Positions 16,744-24,981 of a DNA stretch of 37,687 bases are shown one piece after another (the stretch's first letter is position 1; every line of letters starts with the position of its first letter). Location: the NCBI GenBank assembly GCA_025463875.1, contig JAODBI010000337.1, forward strand, positions 1-37,687. The letters are read 5' to 3'. The DNA is from Actinomycetes bacterium. Lineage in GTDB: Bacteria; Actinomycetota; Acidimicrobiia; IMCC26256; PALSA-610. The notes under the pieces are model-generated. The model searched no databases, was not told where the DNA came from, and saw only the letters and a list, made by a program, of their open reading frames with translations. A program made the translations under genes and the position numbers.

Positions 16744-18540
16744 TCAGCGAGTGCAGAACTCCAGGCCCTCGAAGTCGCCGGAGTTCCGCCAGTTGTCGAT
16801 GTACTCGAAGTACGCGACCGGGCCGAGCGGGTAGCCGGCCATGCCGAAGCGGGCGCGGGCGTTCAGCGGCTGGCCCTCGTTGTTGTAGTAGCCGGGCGTG
16901 CAGTCGGCGTTGCCGAAGAATGACGCGGGACTGCTGTCCAGCAGGTCCATCCACGACCGTTCGGCCTCGGCCGTGACTTCCACTTCGTCGGCACCGGTCT
17001 CGAGCGCGTGCCGTACGACGGCTGCGATGGTCGTGCCGGAGTCGGCGAGGTTCGACGTGACGTTCGAGATCAGGTTGGCACCTTGTGCGAAGCCGATGAT
17101 GAAGAGGTTCGGGAAGCCGTGCGCGTGGATGCCGTGCATCGAGCGCATGCCGTCTTGCCAGCATTCGGAGAGCCGGTGGCCGTCGCGCCCGATGGTGTCG
17201 TAGCCCGAGCGGCGGTCGTAGCTGGTGCCGACCTCGAAGCCCGAGGCGAAGATCAGGCAGTCGAGCTCGTAGTGCAGGCCGGCGGCGCGCACTCCGGTCT
17301 CGTCGATGCGTTCGGCGCCTTTGCCGTCGGTGTCGATGAGGTGGCAGTTCGGTTGGTTGTAGGCCGGCAGGTACTCGTCGTGGAAGCACGGCCGCTTGCA
17401 GAGTTGGCGGTACCAGGCCTTCAGATCCTGGGCGGTCTCATGGTCCTCGACGACGGCGTCACAGCGGGCACGGATCTCTTCCATCTTCTCGTCGTCGCTC
17501 TCGAGGAACGCGAGGTCGGCGAGAGCGGGCGTGAGCTCGTTGCCGGCGGCAACCTTCTCGACGATCCGGTCTCGGATCCGTTGCGAGATGTCGGTCCAGC
17601 CGTCCTGCACGAGGTCTTCGTCGGCGAAGCCGCCGGTCTGGAGGGTCGCGAAGTTCAGTAGCCACTTCTTCTGCCAGCCGGGCTCGAGCGTCGCGAACCA
17701 CTCGGGGTCGATCGGGTGGTTGTTGCGGACGTCGACCGACGACGGCGTGCGTTGCAACACGTACAGCTCGTGCGCGTCACGGGCGAGTGGTGGGATGCAC
17801 TGCACGGCGGTCGCGCCGGTGCCGATGATGCCGACGCGCTTGTCGGCCAGGTTCGTCATCGGCGCGCCGGCCCAGTCGCCGCCGGTGTACGCGTAGTCCC
17901 AGCGGCTCGTGTGGAAGGAGTGGCCGGCGAAGGTCTCGATTCCGGGGATGCCGGGCAGCTTGGGCCGGTTGAGCGGACCCGTGCCCATGGCCACGAACTG
18001 GGCGCGGATTGCGTCGCCGCGGTCCGTGCGAATGATCCAGTGTGCCGCGGCCGCATCCCATTCGAGCTCGGTGACCTCGGTGGAGAACAGCGCGTTGCTG
18101 TAGAGGTCGAACGTCTTGGCGATGCGCTGGCAGTGCTCGAAGATCTCGGGTGCCATGACGTACTTCGCGGACGGCATGTGGCCGGTCTCCTCCAGGAGCG
18201 GCAGGTAGATCATGGCCGCGGTGTCGCACATCGCGCCCGGGTAGCGGTTCCAGTACCACGCGCCGCCGAAGTCGCCGCCGGCCTCGATGATCCGCACGTC
18301 GTCGATGCCCGCCTGCTTCAGCCGCGCGCCCACGCACAACCCCGAGAAGCCGCCGCCGATCAGCGCGACGGTCACGTCGTCGAACCGCGGCTCGCGCTCG
18401 ATCCGCTCGGTGTAGGGATCGTCGAGCATCGAGGCGAACCGACCCGTGGGCTCGAGGTACTGGTCGTTGCCGTCGGGCCGAAGCCGCTTGTCGCGCTCCA
18501 CGCGGTACTTGATCCGCAGCGCGCCGTGATCGATCGTCAT
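16744..18540 (-). CDS. Baeyer-Villiger-type flavin monooxygenase
   Basis: A 598-aa class B flavoprotein monooxygenase. The FAD Rossmann motif GGGFSG is at 62-67, the NADPH motif GTGATA at 240-245, and the BVMO fingerprint F-x-G-x3-H-x3-W at F204-W214 (FAGHSFHTSRW). The segment GGAWYWNRYPGAMCD and the roughly 60-residue N-terminal extension fit the longer BVMOs such as cyclopentadecanone and steroid monooxygenases. These insert oxygen next to a ketone to make esters or lactones. ATG 18540 overlaps the stop of the ABM-domain gene as ATGA, so the two are translationally coupled. The substrate is unknown; a cyclic or steroid-like ketone is an inference from the subfamily. Confidence 0.92.
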   Translation of the reverse strand: MTIDHGALRIKYRVERDKRLRPDGNDQYLEPTGRFASMLDDPYTERIEREPRFDDVTVALIGGGFSGLCVGARLKQAGIDDVRIIEAGGDFGGAWYWNRYPGAMCDTAAMIYLPLLEETGHMPSAKYVMAPEIFEHCQRIAKTFDLYSNALFSTEVTELEWDAAAAHWIIRTDRGDAIRAQFVAMGTGPLNRPKLPGIPGIETFAGHSFHTSRWDYAYTGGDWAGAPMTNLADKRVGIIGTGATAVQCIPPLARDAHELYVLQRTPSSVDVRNNHPIDPEWFATLEPGWQKKWLLNFATLQTGGFADEDLVQDGWTDISQRIRDRIVEKVAAGNELTPALADLAFLESDDEKMEEIRARCDAVVEDHETAQDLKAWYRQLCKRPCFHDEYLPAYNQPNCHLIDTDGKGAERIDETGVRAAGLHYELDCLIFASGFEVGTSYDRRSGYDTIGRDGHRLSECWQDGMRSMHGIHAHGFPNLFIIGFAQGANLISNVTSNLADSGTTIAAVVRHALETGADEVEVTAEAERSWMDLLDSSPASFFGNADCTPGYYNNEGQPLNARARFGMAGYPLGPVAYFEYIDNWRNSGDFEGLEFCTR

Positions 18541-18902
18541 CCCGCGTCCGTGACGGCGGCGATCGGTGCACCCCACCACGTGGTCGGCGCGCCCAGGACG
18601 TCACGGCGAGGCAGTCCGTCGGCCGCTCCGAACGCGTCCACTTCCGCAACCCGCACCGCGTCGGCGTAGCGCGGTGCGAGCTCGGTGAACACTGCACCGA
18701 GGCCGTGCGCGCGGAGTGCCTCGGGTGACGCGTAGGCCTCGTACAGCGTGCCGAAACCAGCCGCTTCGTCGACGTACCAGTCGTACACGACGGTCCCGGG
18801 CTCGTAGCGACTGACCCCCACCATCGCGCGGGCCATCTCGCGAAAGCTATCCACGTCGAGGATCTCGAAGCGGATCACGAACCGAACCCACTCGCCATCA
18901 CG
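18537..18902 (-). CDS. ABM-domain (putative quinol monooxygenase-like) protein
   Basis: A protein of about 121 aa with the dimeric alpha/beta-barrel pattern: VIRFEILDVDSFREMARAM, SRYEPGTVVYDWYVDEAAGFGTLYEAYAS, then APTTWWGAP near the C terminus. Proteins of this set are annotated as antibiotic biosynthesis monooxygenases or quinol monooxygenases, mostly without biochemical proof. The start is uncertain: GTG 18902 gives the normal length for the family, while an ATG at 19013 would add 37 low-complexity residues. Its stop overlaps the BVMO start by 4 nt, so it is the leading gene of a coupled pair and may act on the same compound. Confidence 0.75.
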   Translation of the reverse strand, partial: RDGEWVRFVIRFEILDVDSFREMARAMVGVSRYEPGTVVYDWYVDEAAGFGTLYEAYASPEALRAHGLGAVFTELAPRYADAVRVAEVDAFGAADGLPRRDVLGAPTTWWGAPIAAVTDAG

Positions 18903-19033
18903 CACGAGAAAGAACGTAGCCGCAGCCTCGCCGCCGACGCTTCGTTGCGGCGCCGCCGACTCGACCGGGCCGACCATGGGCCGGCGAGCCGGAGATCGAG
19001 CCGCGGACGACATCGAAGTGCACCGCGGGGCCA

Positions 19034-19855
19034 CTAGCCGGAGCCACTGCCCGCGGGAGTCGCGCGCGCCGGGATGAAGTGGTCGACGAACAAGAACACG
19101 ACGCCGACGAGAGCGAGCACAACGAGGCTCGTCACAATTCCCGCACCGACGGCGTGCGCGACCGCGGCAACGAGATGCGCCCACGGGTTGGTCGTCACCA
19201 CGGGAAGGATCACGACGGGAACGATCCACAGCACGATCAGATGCGCGACCGTGATCCCGATCAGCCACTTGCCGATGAGCTTCACGCTCGCGCGGCGATC
19301 GTCGGTGGTGATGAGCCCCACCGTGAGTAAAACGACCGCGCCGAGGAAGTAGAGCCAGAAGCGGTGCGCCAAGGCTTGGCGACTCTTGAACAGCGCCTGG
19401 CTCTGCGGCACGTCGAACCTGACCGCGTGCACCTTGGCGAGGTCGGCCGCACGAACCGCCGGGAATGCCGCGGCGACGATCGTGCGCGCGGACGCCTGGT
19501 CGAGGACTGCGGGCTGCGACCGCTCTCCAAGCAGCCGCTCATGGGCGTCGACGACGAACTGCTCGAGCTTCAACTGGATGTCGCGCCGGCCGAGCACCGC
19601 GTCGAGGTGGTTCGTGTACGCGCCGTTGGCCGTCGCTGCGCTCGCGGTCACGCCGACCGCAGGCGCCGTGACCGACGCGATGTGATCGGCGACGAAGTGC
19701 CGGACATCCGCGCTCTTCAGCACGGCCTCGGTGATCCGGCGGGTGCGCGTCGTGTCGAGAATGGTGTGCGAGGTCCACCACGATGCGAACGCGAGCGCCG
19801 CGCACAGCATGCCGAAGTGAACGAACAGCTTGCTCACCGAGCCGCGTCGCGTCAC
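19034..19855 (-). CDS. Membrane protein with large extracytoplasmic loop (unknown)
   Basis: A 273-aa protein with an N-terminal hydrophobic segment (FGMLCAALAFASWWTSHTI), a loop of about 140 residues containing Ala-rich helices (AVLKSADVRHFVADHIA, DAHERLLGE), then three or four membrane segments (FWLYFLGAVVLLTVGLIT, IGITVAHLIVLWIVPVVIL, GIVTSLVVLALVGVVFLFV) and a short Gly/Ser tail. This arrangement is common in uncharacterised actinobacterial proteins. The start is a GTG at 19855. The gene precedes the ABM/BVMO pair on the same strand with about 130 nt between, so co-transcription is possible but not shown. Confidence 0.65.
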   Translation of the reverse strand: MTRRGSVSKLFVHFGMLCAALAFASWWTSHTILDTTRTRRITEAVLKSADVRHFVADHIASVTAPAVGVTASAATANGAYTNHLDAVLGRRDIQLKLEQFVVDAHERLLGERSQPAVLDQASARTIVAAAFPAVRAADLAKVHAVRFDVPQSQALFKSRQALAHRFWLYFLGAVVLLTVGLITTDDRRASVKLIGKWLIGITVAHLIVLWIVPVVILPVVTTNPWAHLVAAVAHAVGAGIVTSLVVLALVGVVFLFVDHFIPARATPAGSGSG

Positions 19856-20175
19856 GCACCCTTCCTAGCGGTGGCGCCCGCCGCCTGCAATGCCCGCGGA
19901 CGGGCCCCCGCGGCCGAAGTCACCGCACCACGCGCGATGCAAACGCCTCGGCGCGAACGATTTCAGTTCCGGCGCAGGCCGCGAGATTCCACAAGCCGAT
20001 GCGGATCGTCTACGAGGACTTGTTCGAGTGCGGTCCGGTCGGTGACGGCGACGGGGACACGCACCTGTTCGACCAAAAGGCGCTCAACCAGCGAATCGAG
20101 CGACTGCTCACGCTGAACACGAGCGGCGGGCGGTAGCTCGATGTCGGCACGATCGGCGAAGATCGGCGGACGCCG
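19856..20175. other. Gene-poor stretch between membrane protein and msrA
   Basis: No recognisable gene, RNA or repeat is present. The only reading frame of note is a 45-residue one on the plus strand, listed separately. Confidence 0.5.
19998..20136 (+). CDS. Possible 45-aa small protein (doubtful)
   Basis: ATG 19998 opens a short frame MRIVYEDLFECGPVG...LNQRIERLLTLNTSGGR ending at TAG 20136. It contains an acidic GDGDGD stretch and a plausible C-terminal helix, so its composition is less random than the surrounding frames. There is no clear Shine-Dalgarno sequence and no family is recognised. It could be a remnant C terminus or chance. Confidence 0.2.
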
Positions 20176-20709
20176 TTACGCGACGACGTCGCTTCGTCGG
20201 GGCAACACCCATCCCGGGCGCGGGAAGTGGCAGGTGTAGCCGTTGGGATAGTGCTCCAGGTAGTCCTGGTGCTCGGGTTCGGCCTCCCAGAAGGGCCCGG
20301 CCAGGCTGACCTCGGTGACCACCTTGCCCGGCCAGAGCCCCGATGCTTCGACGTCGGCGATGGTGTCCTCGGCGACACGACGCTGAGTGTCGTCGAGGTA
20401 GAAGATGGCCGAGCGGTAGCTCGCGCCCACGTCATTGCCCTGACGATTCGCCGTCGTGGGGTCATGGATCTGGAAGAAGAACTCGAGCAGGTCGCGATAC
20501 GACGTCTTCTCGGGGTCGAAGGTGATCTCGATCGCCTCCGCGTGTGTCCCGTGGTTGCGATAGGTGGCGTTGGGCACGTCGCCGCCGGTGTAACCGACTC
20601 GCGTGGACAGCACTCCGGGGCGCTTGCGGATCAGGTCCTGCATGCCCCAGAAGCATCCCCCGGCCAGGATCGCCTTTTCGGTTGCGTCGTTCATCGGACT
20701 GGCGTTCAT
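20176..20709 (-). CDS. msrA: Peptide-methionine (S)-S-oxide reductase MsrA
   Basis: A 177-aa MsrA. The catalytic Cys19 is in GCFWG (18-22), followed by [29 protein letters not shown], the family signature. [22 protein letters not shown] and the C-terminal [11 protein letters not shown] segment, with a possible resolving Cys, follow. It reduces the S epimer of methionine sulfoxide in proteins in the cytoplasm. The ATG at 20709 is chosen because AGGAGG stands 7 nt upstream. It lies 26 nt after the msrB stop, giving an aldehyde dehydrogenase-msrB-msrA operon that suggests an oxidative or reactive-carbonyl stress unit. Confidence 0.97.
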   Translation of the reverse strand: MNASPMNDATEKAILAGGCFWGMQDLIRKRPGVLSTRVGYTGGDVPNATYRNHGTHAEAIEITFDPEKTSYRDLLEFFFQIHDPTTANRQGNDVGASYRSAIFYLDDTQRRVAEDTIADVEASGLWPGKVVTEVSLAGPFWEAEPEHQDYLEHYPNGYTCHFPRPGWVLPRRSDVVA

Positions 20710-20735
20710 TGGACTACCTCCTCTGCGTCATCGGG

Positions 20736-21179
20736 TCACTCGAACAGCTTCTTGTACCGTCCGTAGCCCTCGGCCTCGAGATCTTCGTAGGGCACGAAGC
20801 GCAGAGCGGCCGAGTTGATGCAATACCGTAAGCCTCCCTCCTCGGCCGGCCCGTCATCGAAGACATGGCCGAGATGGCTGTCGCCGTGGCTCGAACGGAC
20901 TTCGGTGCGGATCATGCCGAGGCTCGCGTCCGTCTTCTCCACCACATTGGCGGACTCGAGAGGAACGGTGAAGCTGGGCCACCCGCACCCGCTGTCGAAT
21001 TTCTTGGTGGACGCGAACAGAGGCTCCCCCGAGACGATGTCGACGTAGATGCCCGCCTCTTTCTTGTCCCAGAACTCGTTGTCGAAGGCCGGTTCGGTGG
21101 CACCTTCCTGGGTCACTGCGTATTGGCAGTCGTCGAGATTGGAGATCGCCTCAGGGTCCTTGCGGTAGTCGCCTGTCAT
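20736..21179 (-). CDS. msrB: Peptide-methionine (R)-S-oxide reductase MsrB
   Basis: A 147-aa MsrB with SGCGWPSF (63-70), [16 protein letters not shown] and [11 protein letters not shown], the catalytic Cys being C120. The CxxC pairs that bind structural zinc in many MsrB proteins are absent (GEPLF stands where a Cys pair would be), so this is the zinc-free form; C65 is the probable resolving Cys. It reduces the R epimer of methionine sulfoxide, complementing MsrA encoded 26 nt downstream. The start at 21179 is 16 nt after the aldehyde dehydrogenase stop, and the three genes are probably one transcript. Confidence 0.96.
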   Translation of the reverse strand: MTGDYRKDPEAISNLDDCQYAVTQEGATEPAFDNEFWDKKEAGIYVDIVSGEPLFASTKKFDSGCGWPSFTVPLESANVVEKTDASLGMIRTEVRSSHGDSHLGHVFDDGPAEEGGLRYCINSAALRFVPYEDLEAEGYGRYKKLFE

Positions 21180-21195
21180 CGCGGACCGTGCTTCC

Positions 21196-22626
21196 TCACG
21201 TGGTGGTGTTCGCACCCATGATCGCTTTGGTCTCGAGGTATTCCTCGAAGCCGAGCGGACCCCATTCGCGGCCGTTGCCGGATTGGCGGTAGCCACCGAA
21301 GGGCGCGTTGAAATCCGGGCCGGCACCGTTGACGTGCACGTTGCCGCTGCGGATGCGGCGGGCCATCGCATTGGCGCGATCGCTGGAGCCGGAGATGTAG
21401 CCCGAGAGGCCGTAGAGCGTGTCGTTCGCGATGCGAACTGCATCGTCGTCATCGTCGTAGCCGATCATCACCAACACCGGACCGAAGATCTCCTCGCGGG
21501 CAATGGTCATGTCGTTCGACACGTGCGAGAACACCGTCGGCTGTACGAAGTAGCCGGTCTCGAGGCCTTCAGGCTTGCCGGGACCGCCGATCTCGAGCTT
21601 GGCGCCTTCGCCGATGCCCTTGTCGATGAGCTGCTGAATGCGGCTGTACTGCGTGGCCGAAACGACCGGCCCGATGTTGCTGGTCGCCTCGCGGGGATCG
21701 CCGACGACCACGTTCTTGGCCGCCGCGGCTGCGATCGCCGCGGCCTCGTCCATCCGCGCGGCGGGAACGAGCATGCGCGTGGGCGCATTGCAGGACTGGC
21801 CCGAGTTCGTGCACATCCCGGACATGTCGCGCGAGATCACGGCCTCGAAGTCGGCGTCGTCGAGGATGATGTTGGCCGACTTGCCACCGAGCTCCTGGGC
21901 GACACGCTTCACCGTCGGTGCCGCGGCGCGGGCGACTTCGATGCCGGCGCGGGTGGAACCCGTGAACGAGACCATGTCGACGTCGGGATGTGCGGCGAGT
22001 GGAGCGCCGACGTTGATGCCGTCGCCGTTGACGAGGTTGAACACGCCCGGCGGCACGCCCGCATCGTTCATGATCTCCGCGAACAGGATCGCGTTCAACG
22101 GCGCCACCTCGGAGGGCTTCAGCACCATCGTGCAGCCCGTCGCGATCGCGGGGGCCACCTTGCAAGCGATCTGGTTCAGCGGCCAGTTCCAAGGCGTGAT
22201 CATTCCGCACACACCGACGGGCTCACGAACAAGCAGCGTGGTCCCCGTCGGGCGCTCGAATTCGAAGTCGGCCAGCACGGCCCGCGCCGTCGCGAGGTGA
22301 CCGAGACCGGCCGCGGCCTGCGCGGCTTGCGCCAACCACAACGGTGCCCCGACTTCCTGGCTGATGATGTCGGCGAGCTCCTCCATGCGACCGGCGTACA
22401 CCCCGATGATGCTGTCGAGCAGCGCCAGACGCTCCTCCCGACTCGTCAGCGAGTACGTCTCGAACGCGGCTTTGGCCGCGGCGACCGCGGCATCGACGTC
22501 GTCGGCGCCGCCCATCGCGATCGTCGCGATCGGCTGCTCCGTGGCCGGATTGATCACGTCGAGCGTCTCACTCGTCAGCGGCGCGACCCAACGACCATCG
22601 ATATAGAACTGCATCGTGTGATCCAT
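21196..22626 (-). CDS. Aldehyde dehydrogenase (NAD(P)+), ALDH superfamily
   Basis: A 476-aa ALDH with all catalytic residues: the oxyanion Asn147 in TPWNWPLN, general base Glu245 in QELGGKS, catalytic Cys279 in NSGQSC, and EEIFGPVL downstream. It oxidises an aldehyde to the acid with NAD(P)+; sequence alone does not give the substrate. The C-terminal [21 protein letters not shown] pattern is common in broad-range actinobacterial enzymes. ATG 22626 follows GGGAGA by 4 nt. It is the first gene of the operon with msrB and msrA, which hints at a role in removing aldehydes formed under oxidative stress (inference). Confidence 0.95.
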   Translation of the reverse strand: MDHTMQFYIDGRWVAPLTSETLDVINPATEQPIATIAMGGADDVDAAVAAAKAAFETYSLTSREERLALLDSIIGVYAGRMEELADIISQEVGAPLWLAQAAQAAAGLGHLATARAVLADFEFERPTGTTLLVREPVGVCGMITPWNWPLNQIACKVAPAIATGCTMVLKPSEVAPLNAILFAEIMNDAGVPPGVFNLVNGDGINVGAPLAAHPDVDMVSFTGSTRAGIEVARAAAPTVKRVAQELGGKSANIILDDADFEAVISRDMSGMCTNSGQSCNAPTRMLVPAARMDEAAAIAAAAAKNVVVGDPREATSNIGPVVSATQYSRIQQLIDKGIGEGAKLEIGGPGKPEGLETGYFVQPTVFSHVSNDMTIAREEIFGPVLVMIGYDDDDDAVRIANDTLYGLSGYISGSSDRANAMARRIRSGNVHVNGAGPDFNAPFGGYRQSGNGREWGPLGFEEYLETKAIMGANTTT

Positions 22627-22777
22627 GGTCTCTCCCTTGTACGCAGACGGGTCCCGGACAGCTTCTTCATGCCGGCGATCGGACGATAGACGAGCACCGG
22701 GAGATGTGAAACCGCGCGCCCGTCGATACCGTTGCAGGCATGCACGGTGAGCACGGCGACATACGTCCGTCGGTACC

Positions 22778-23007
22778 GTGACGACGCCGACGTTCGACCA
22801 GCGCTTCTGGGAAGAGCGGTGGTCGGAAGTCCTGCGCGAGCATGGAGATGAGGTCGCGCATCGCCCCCCCCGAACGCACACCTGATCGCCGGCGCCGCGA
22901 AGCTGCGAGCCGGTTTCGCTCTCGACGCCGGCTGCGGTCACGGATCAGAGACGCTCTGGCTTGCGGCGCGCGGATGGCACGTGACTGCGGTCGACTTCTC
23001 GAGAGCA
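22778..23007 (+). pseudogene. Class I SAM-dependent methyltransferase remnant
   Basis: GTG 22778 opens FDQRFWEERWSEVLREHG, the start of a small-molecule methyltransferase. At a run of eight C (22864-22871) the frame ends shortly after in a TGA. One base fewer restores PPNAHLIAGAAKL, then LDAGCGHGSETLWLAARGW and VTAVDFS, i.e. SAM motif I and the acidic post-I residue. After VDFSRATA (about 23000) homology stops and the sequence becomes the antisense of the small gene at 23080-23283. So there is one frameshift plus loss of the C-terminal two thirds. Confidence 0.8.
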
Positions 23008-23079
23008 ACGGCTGGCGACAGGGGTTCCGACCCGTTGGTCACGACGCGCACCGCCAGCCCACCCACGCATGCGACTGGA

Positions 23080-23283
23080 TCATTGGCTCGGCCGGACGTG
23101 TTCGACACTGATCGGCAGCGGCAAGGGCGCGCCATCGGAACGTCGGCGGACCCGAACATGATGATCATCGTCGAGGGCGATGACCTCGAAGCCCCGCGTC
23201 CAGCTGAACAGGTACCGCGTACGCACTTCAACCTGAGTGCCGGGGAGGAGCCGAGGCCAGTCGCCTGATCGCATGGAGGTCAT
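23080..23283 (-). CDS. Small conserved protein (67 aa), coupled to haloperoxidase-like gene
   Basis: A 67-aa protein with a compact beta-rich pattern: LPGTQVEVRTRYLFSWTRGFEV, then DHHVRVRRRSDGAPLPLPISVEHVR. This VEVR...SW..GFEV...RRRSDG...L...VR arrangement is familiar from small, Tudor/SH3-like actinobacterial proteins with no assigned function. ATG 23283 overlaps the stop of the upstream PAP2 gene (ATGA), which fixes the start and suggests coupled translation. On the opposite strand the methyltransferase remnant runs into its 3' end. Function unknown. Confidence 0.65.
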   Translation of the reverse strand: MTSMRSGDWPRLLPGTQVEVRTRYLFSWTRGFEVIALDDDHHVRVRRRSDGAPLPLPISVEHVRPSQ

Positions 23284-24581
23284 CTCAGTCCCGCGTCGTT
23301 CTGTGCGAGCACGTCGTCGGCGACGTCTTGTCCGAGGGAGAGCCCGGCATTGTGGTCGAGTCGGGTGTGGACGCCGGCGAAGATCCGGCTCTGGCCCGCT
23401 TCGAGGGCGGCGTCTTGGTAGCTGTCGAAGTGGCGGACCACGCCCGGCAGGACCTCGGAGGTCACGGCGATGTCGTGATGATTGCCGAAGAACGCGGACA
23501 ATACCGTCGCGCCCGCCTCGCTGATCACGCTGTGCGCCCCGGGATATGACGGGTCGGCCGGGGTCGCGGCAAGCGGGGTCCAGTTGGGATCCGCGATCGT
23601 CGCGGGATTGCCGTCAGTTGCTGCCTCACGAATCGCGGTGATGGGCCGCCAGAGGTCGTAGTGGTACTTGGCGTCGTAAAAGGTGATCGCGCCGTCGGCG
23701 AATGAGAGATCCAGGTCCGCGAACAGGCGGGCGGACTCCAGGAGGTCGCTGTGACGCGCGAGGACGGCGTCGTCGGCGATCTGGTTCCAGTAGTTCCAGA
23801 TCGGAGCGGACCAGAACTTTGCTTGGGTCGTCTCGTCGGCGGTACGAGTGGTGCTCGAGTCCTTTCCGACGGTCTTGACCTCGTTGAGCGCCGCCGCGTA
23901 CGCACCGCTCGACAGCGGCGGAGGTGGGACCGGCCGGAACTGCTCATCGTTGTTCAACACGAAAGGAGTGACACTGTCCCAGTGCGTGAAGACCGCGGGG
24001 GCGAAGTTGGGTGGCGTCGGACGGAATTGTCCGGGCTGGGTGGCAGCGGGAAGCGGCGGTGGCGTCGCGTCCGACCCGTCGTGCGCGCGAATCGCGAGCA
24101 TGAGTTCCGATGTGAGCGCCCCCACCTGCACGCCCCCCTGCTTCCCGGCCCCATCGGGGATGGCCGCCAGCTCCGTGGTGAGAAGCTGGTCGAGTTCCGG
24201 TTTCAGGGCCGGGTAGAGCCCGATGAGCGAGTCGTGGCCGGCCTGCGCGGCCGCGGCGTCCGGACGCGCGTCGTCTGCAGCGCGCACCGTGAACAGGTAG
24301 GGCGGCGCGGCGCGCGTGATCGAAACCACCGCGTCGTAGATGGCAGCCTGCAAGATCGCGAAGTTGCGCGTCGCGTGCACGGTCGCAGGCTGGACACCGG
24401 GCATCCGCACGATGCGCAGCAGCTCCTCGTTCCAATCGACAACGATCGCGCCCGACACACGAGAGCCGCGCGACAACCGCTCGTGTGCGCGATCGGTTGC
24501 GGCGGCGGTCCCCGCCGACGTGGCGGTCGTCGCGCCGAGCGCGATCGCGAGCGCGGTAACCAGAGTCAGTGCTTTTCGCAT
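23280..24581 (-). CDS. Secreted vanadium-dependent haloperoxidase-like PAP2 protein
   Basis: A 433-aa protein with a Sec signal peptide (about 1-28), an N-terminal helical domain (WNEELLRIVRMPGVQPATVHATRNFAILQ and so on) and a C-terminal PAP2 core. Oxyanion-binding landmarks are K305 and R312 (KYHYDLWRP), PSYPGAHS with H350, and R399 with H405 (SRIFAGVH), the last pair keeping the six-residue spacing of fungal vanadium chloroperoxidase. The usual PSGH is PGAH here, a variant whose effect on vanadate or phosphate use is unclear. It could be a haloperoxidase or an acid phosphatase. AAGGAG lies about 8 nt before ATG 24581. Its stop overlaps the start of the 67-aa gene. Confidence 0.85.
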   Translation of the reverse strand: MRKALTLVTALAIALGATTATSAGTAAATDRAHERLSRGSRVSGAIVVDWNEELLRIVRMPGVQPATVHATRNFAILQAAIYDAVVSITRAAPPYLFTVRAADDARPDAAAAQAGHDSLIGLYPALKPELDQLLTTELAAIPDGAGKQGGVQVGALTSELMLAIRAHDGSDATPPPLPAATQPGQFRPTPPNFAPAVFTHWDSVTPFVLNNDEQFRPVPPPPLSSGAYAAALNEVKTVGKDSSTTRTADETTQAKFWSAPIWNYWNQIADDAVLARHSDLLESARLFADLDLSFADGAITFYDAKYHYDLWRPITAIREAATDGNPATIADPNWTPLAATPADPSYPGAHSVISEAGATVLSAFFGNHHDIAVTSEVLPGVVRHFDSYQDAALEAGQSRIFAGVHTRLDHNAGLSLGQDVADDVLAQNDAGLR

Positions 24582-24792
24582 GAAGAGTTCTCCTTGGATC
24601 ACGTGCAGGCGTGCGTCAACCTCCTGGAGAGATAGGGCCGCGGGTTACACGGCTTGTTCCCCGGCGAACGGCGCTGCGGGCGGCGGCCCGAGCGTCACTG
24701 TTGCTGTGACGAGTTCGCCTCATCCCACTGGTGCGATTTGTCGACCGCAGCGGCGATGACCGCGCCTGGGGGAGGGTTATTGCGAGAGCCGC

Positions 24793-24981
24793 GTGGATAC
24801 AGAACGACACGAGATCGGTACCGAGACCTGGAGTGTCAGAGCGCGAGTGGCAAACTCTACGGAACGACACCAGCTCCTTGATCGCCTCGCACAACTCACC
24901 CCTCAGGTCGCAGGCGTCGTTGCGTACACGCAACCCGAGATCCCAGTCGTCGTCCTCGACAGCACCGAGAACCCCACATGA
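24793..24981 (+). pseudogene. C-terminal remnant of deazaflavin-dependent nitroreductase family protein
   Basis: The 62-residue frame reads EIGTETWSVRARVANSTERHQLLDRLAQLTPQVAG...YTQPEIPVVVLD. It matches the last third of F420-dependent quinone reductase/nitroreductase (DDN-like) proteins, which end VEVG...VRAR...ER..L......P....Y...T.REIPVVVLEP. The N-terminal two thirds, including the cofactor-binding part, are absent upstream. The stop overlaps the start of the DUF5996 gene (ATGA), so the fragment may still serve as a translated leader for that gene. Confidence 0.6.

Noticed and set aside
16588-16923. Plus-strand frame starting inside the PadR palindrome
   Set aside because: No Shine-Dalgarno sequence; it runs antisense into the BVMO gene and has no family similarity.
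21283-22689. 468-codon plus-strand frame
   Set aside because: Antisense to the aldehyde dehydrogenase, whose catalytic residues are all in the minus-strand frame.
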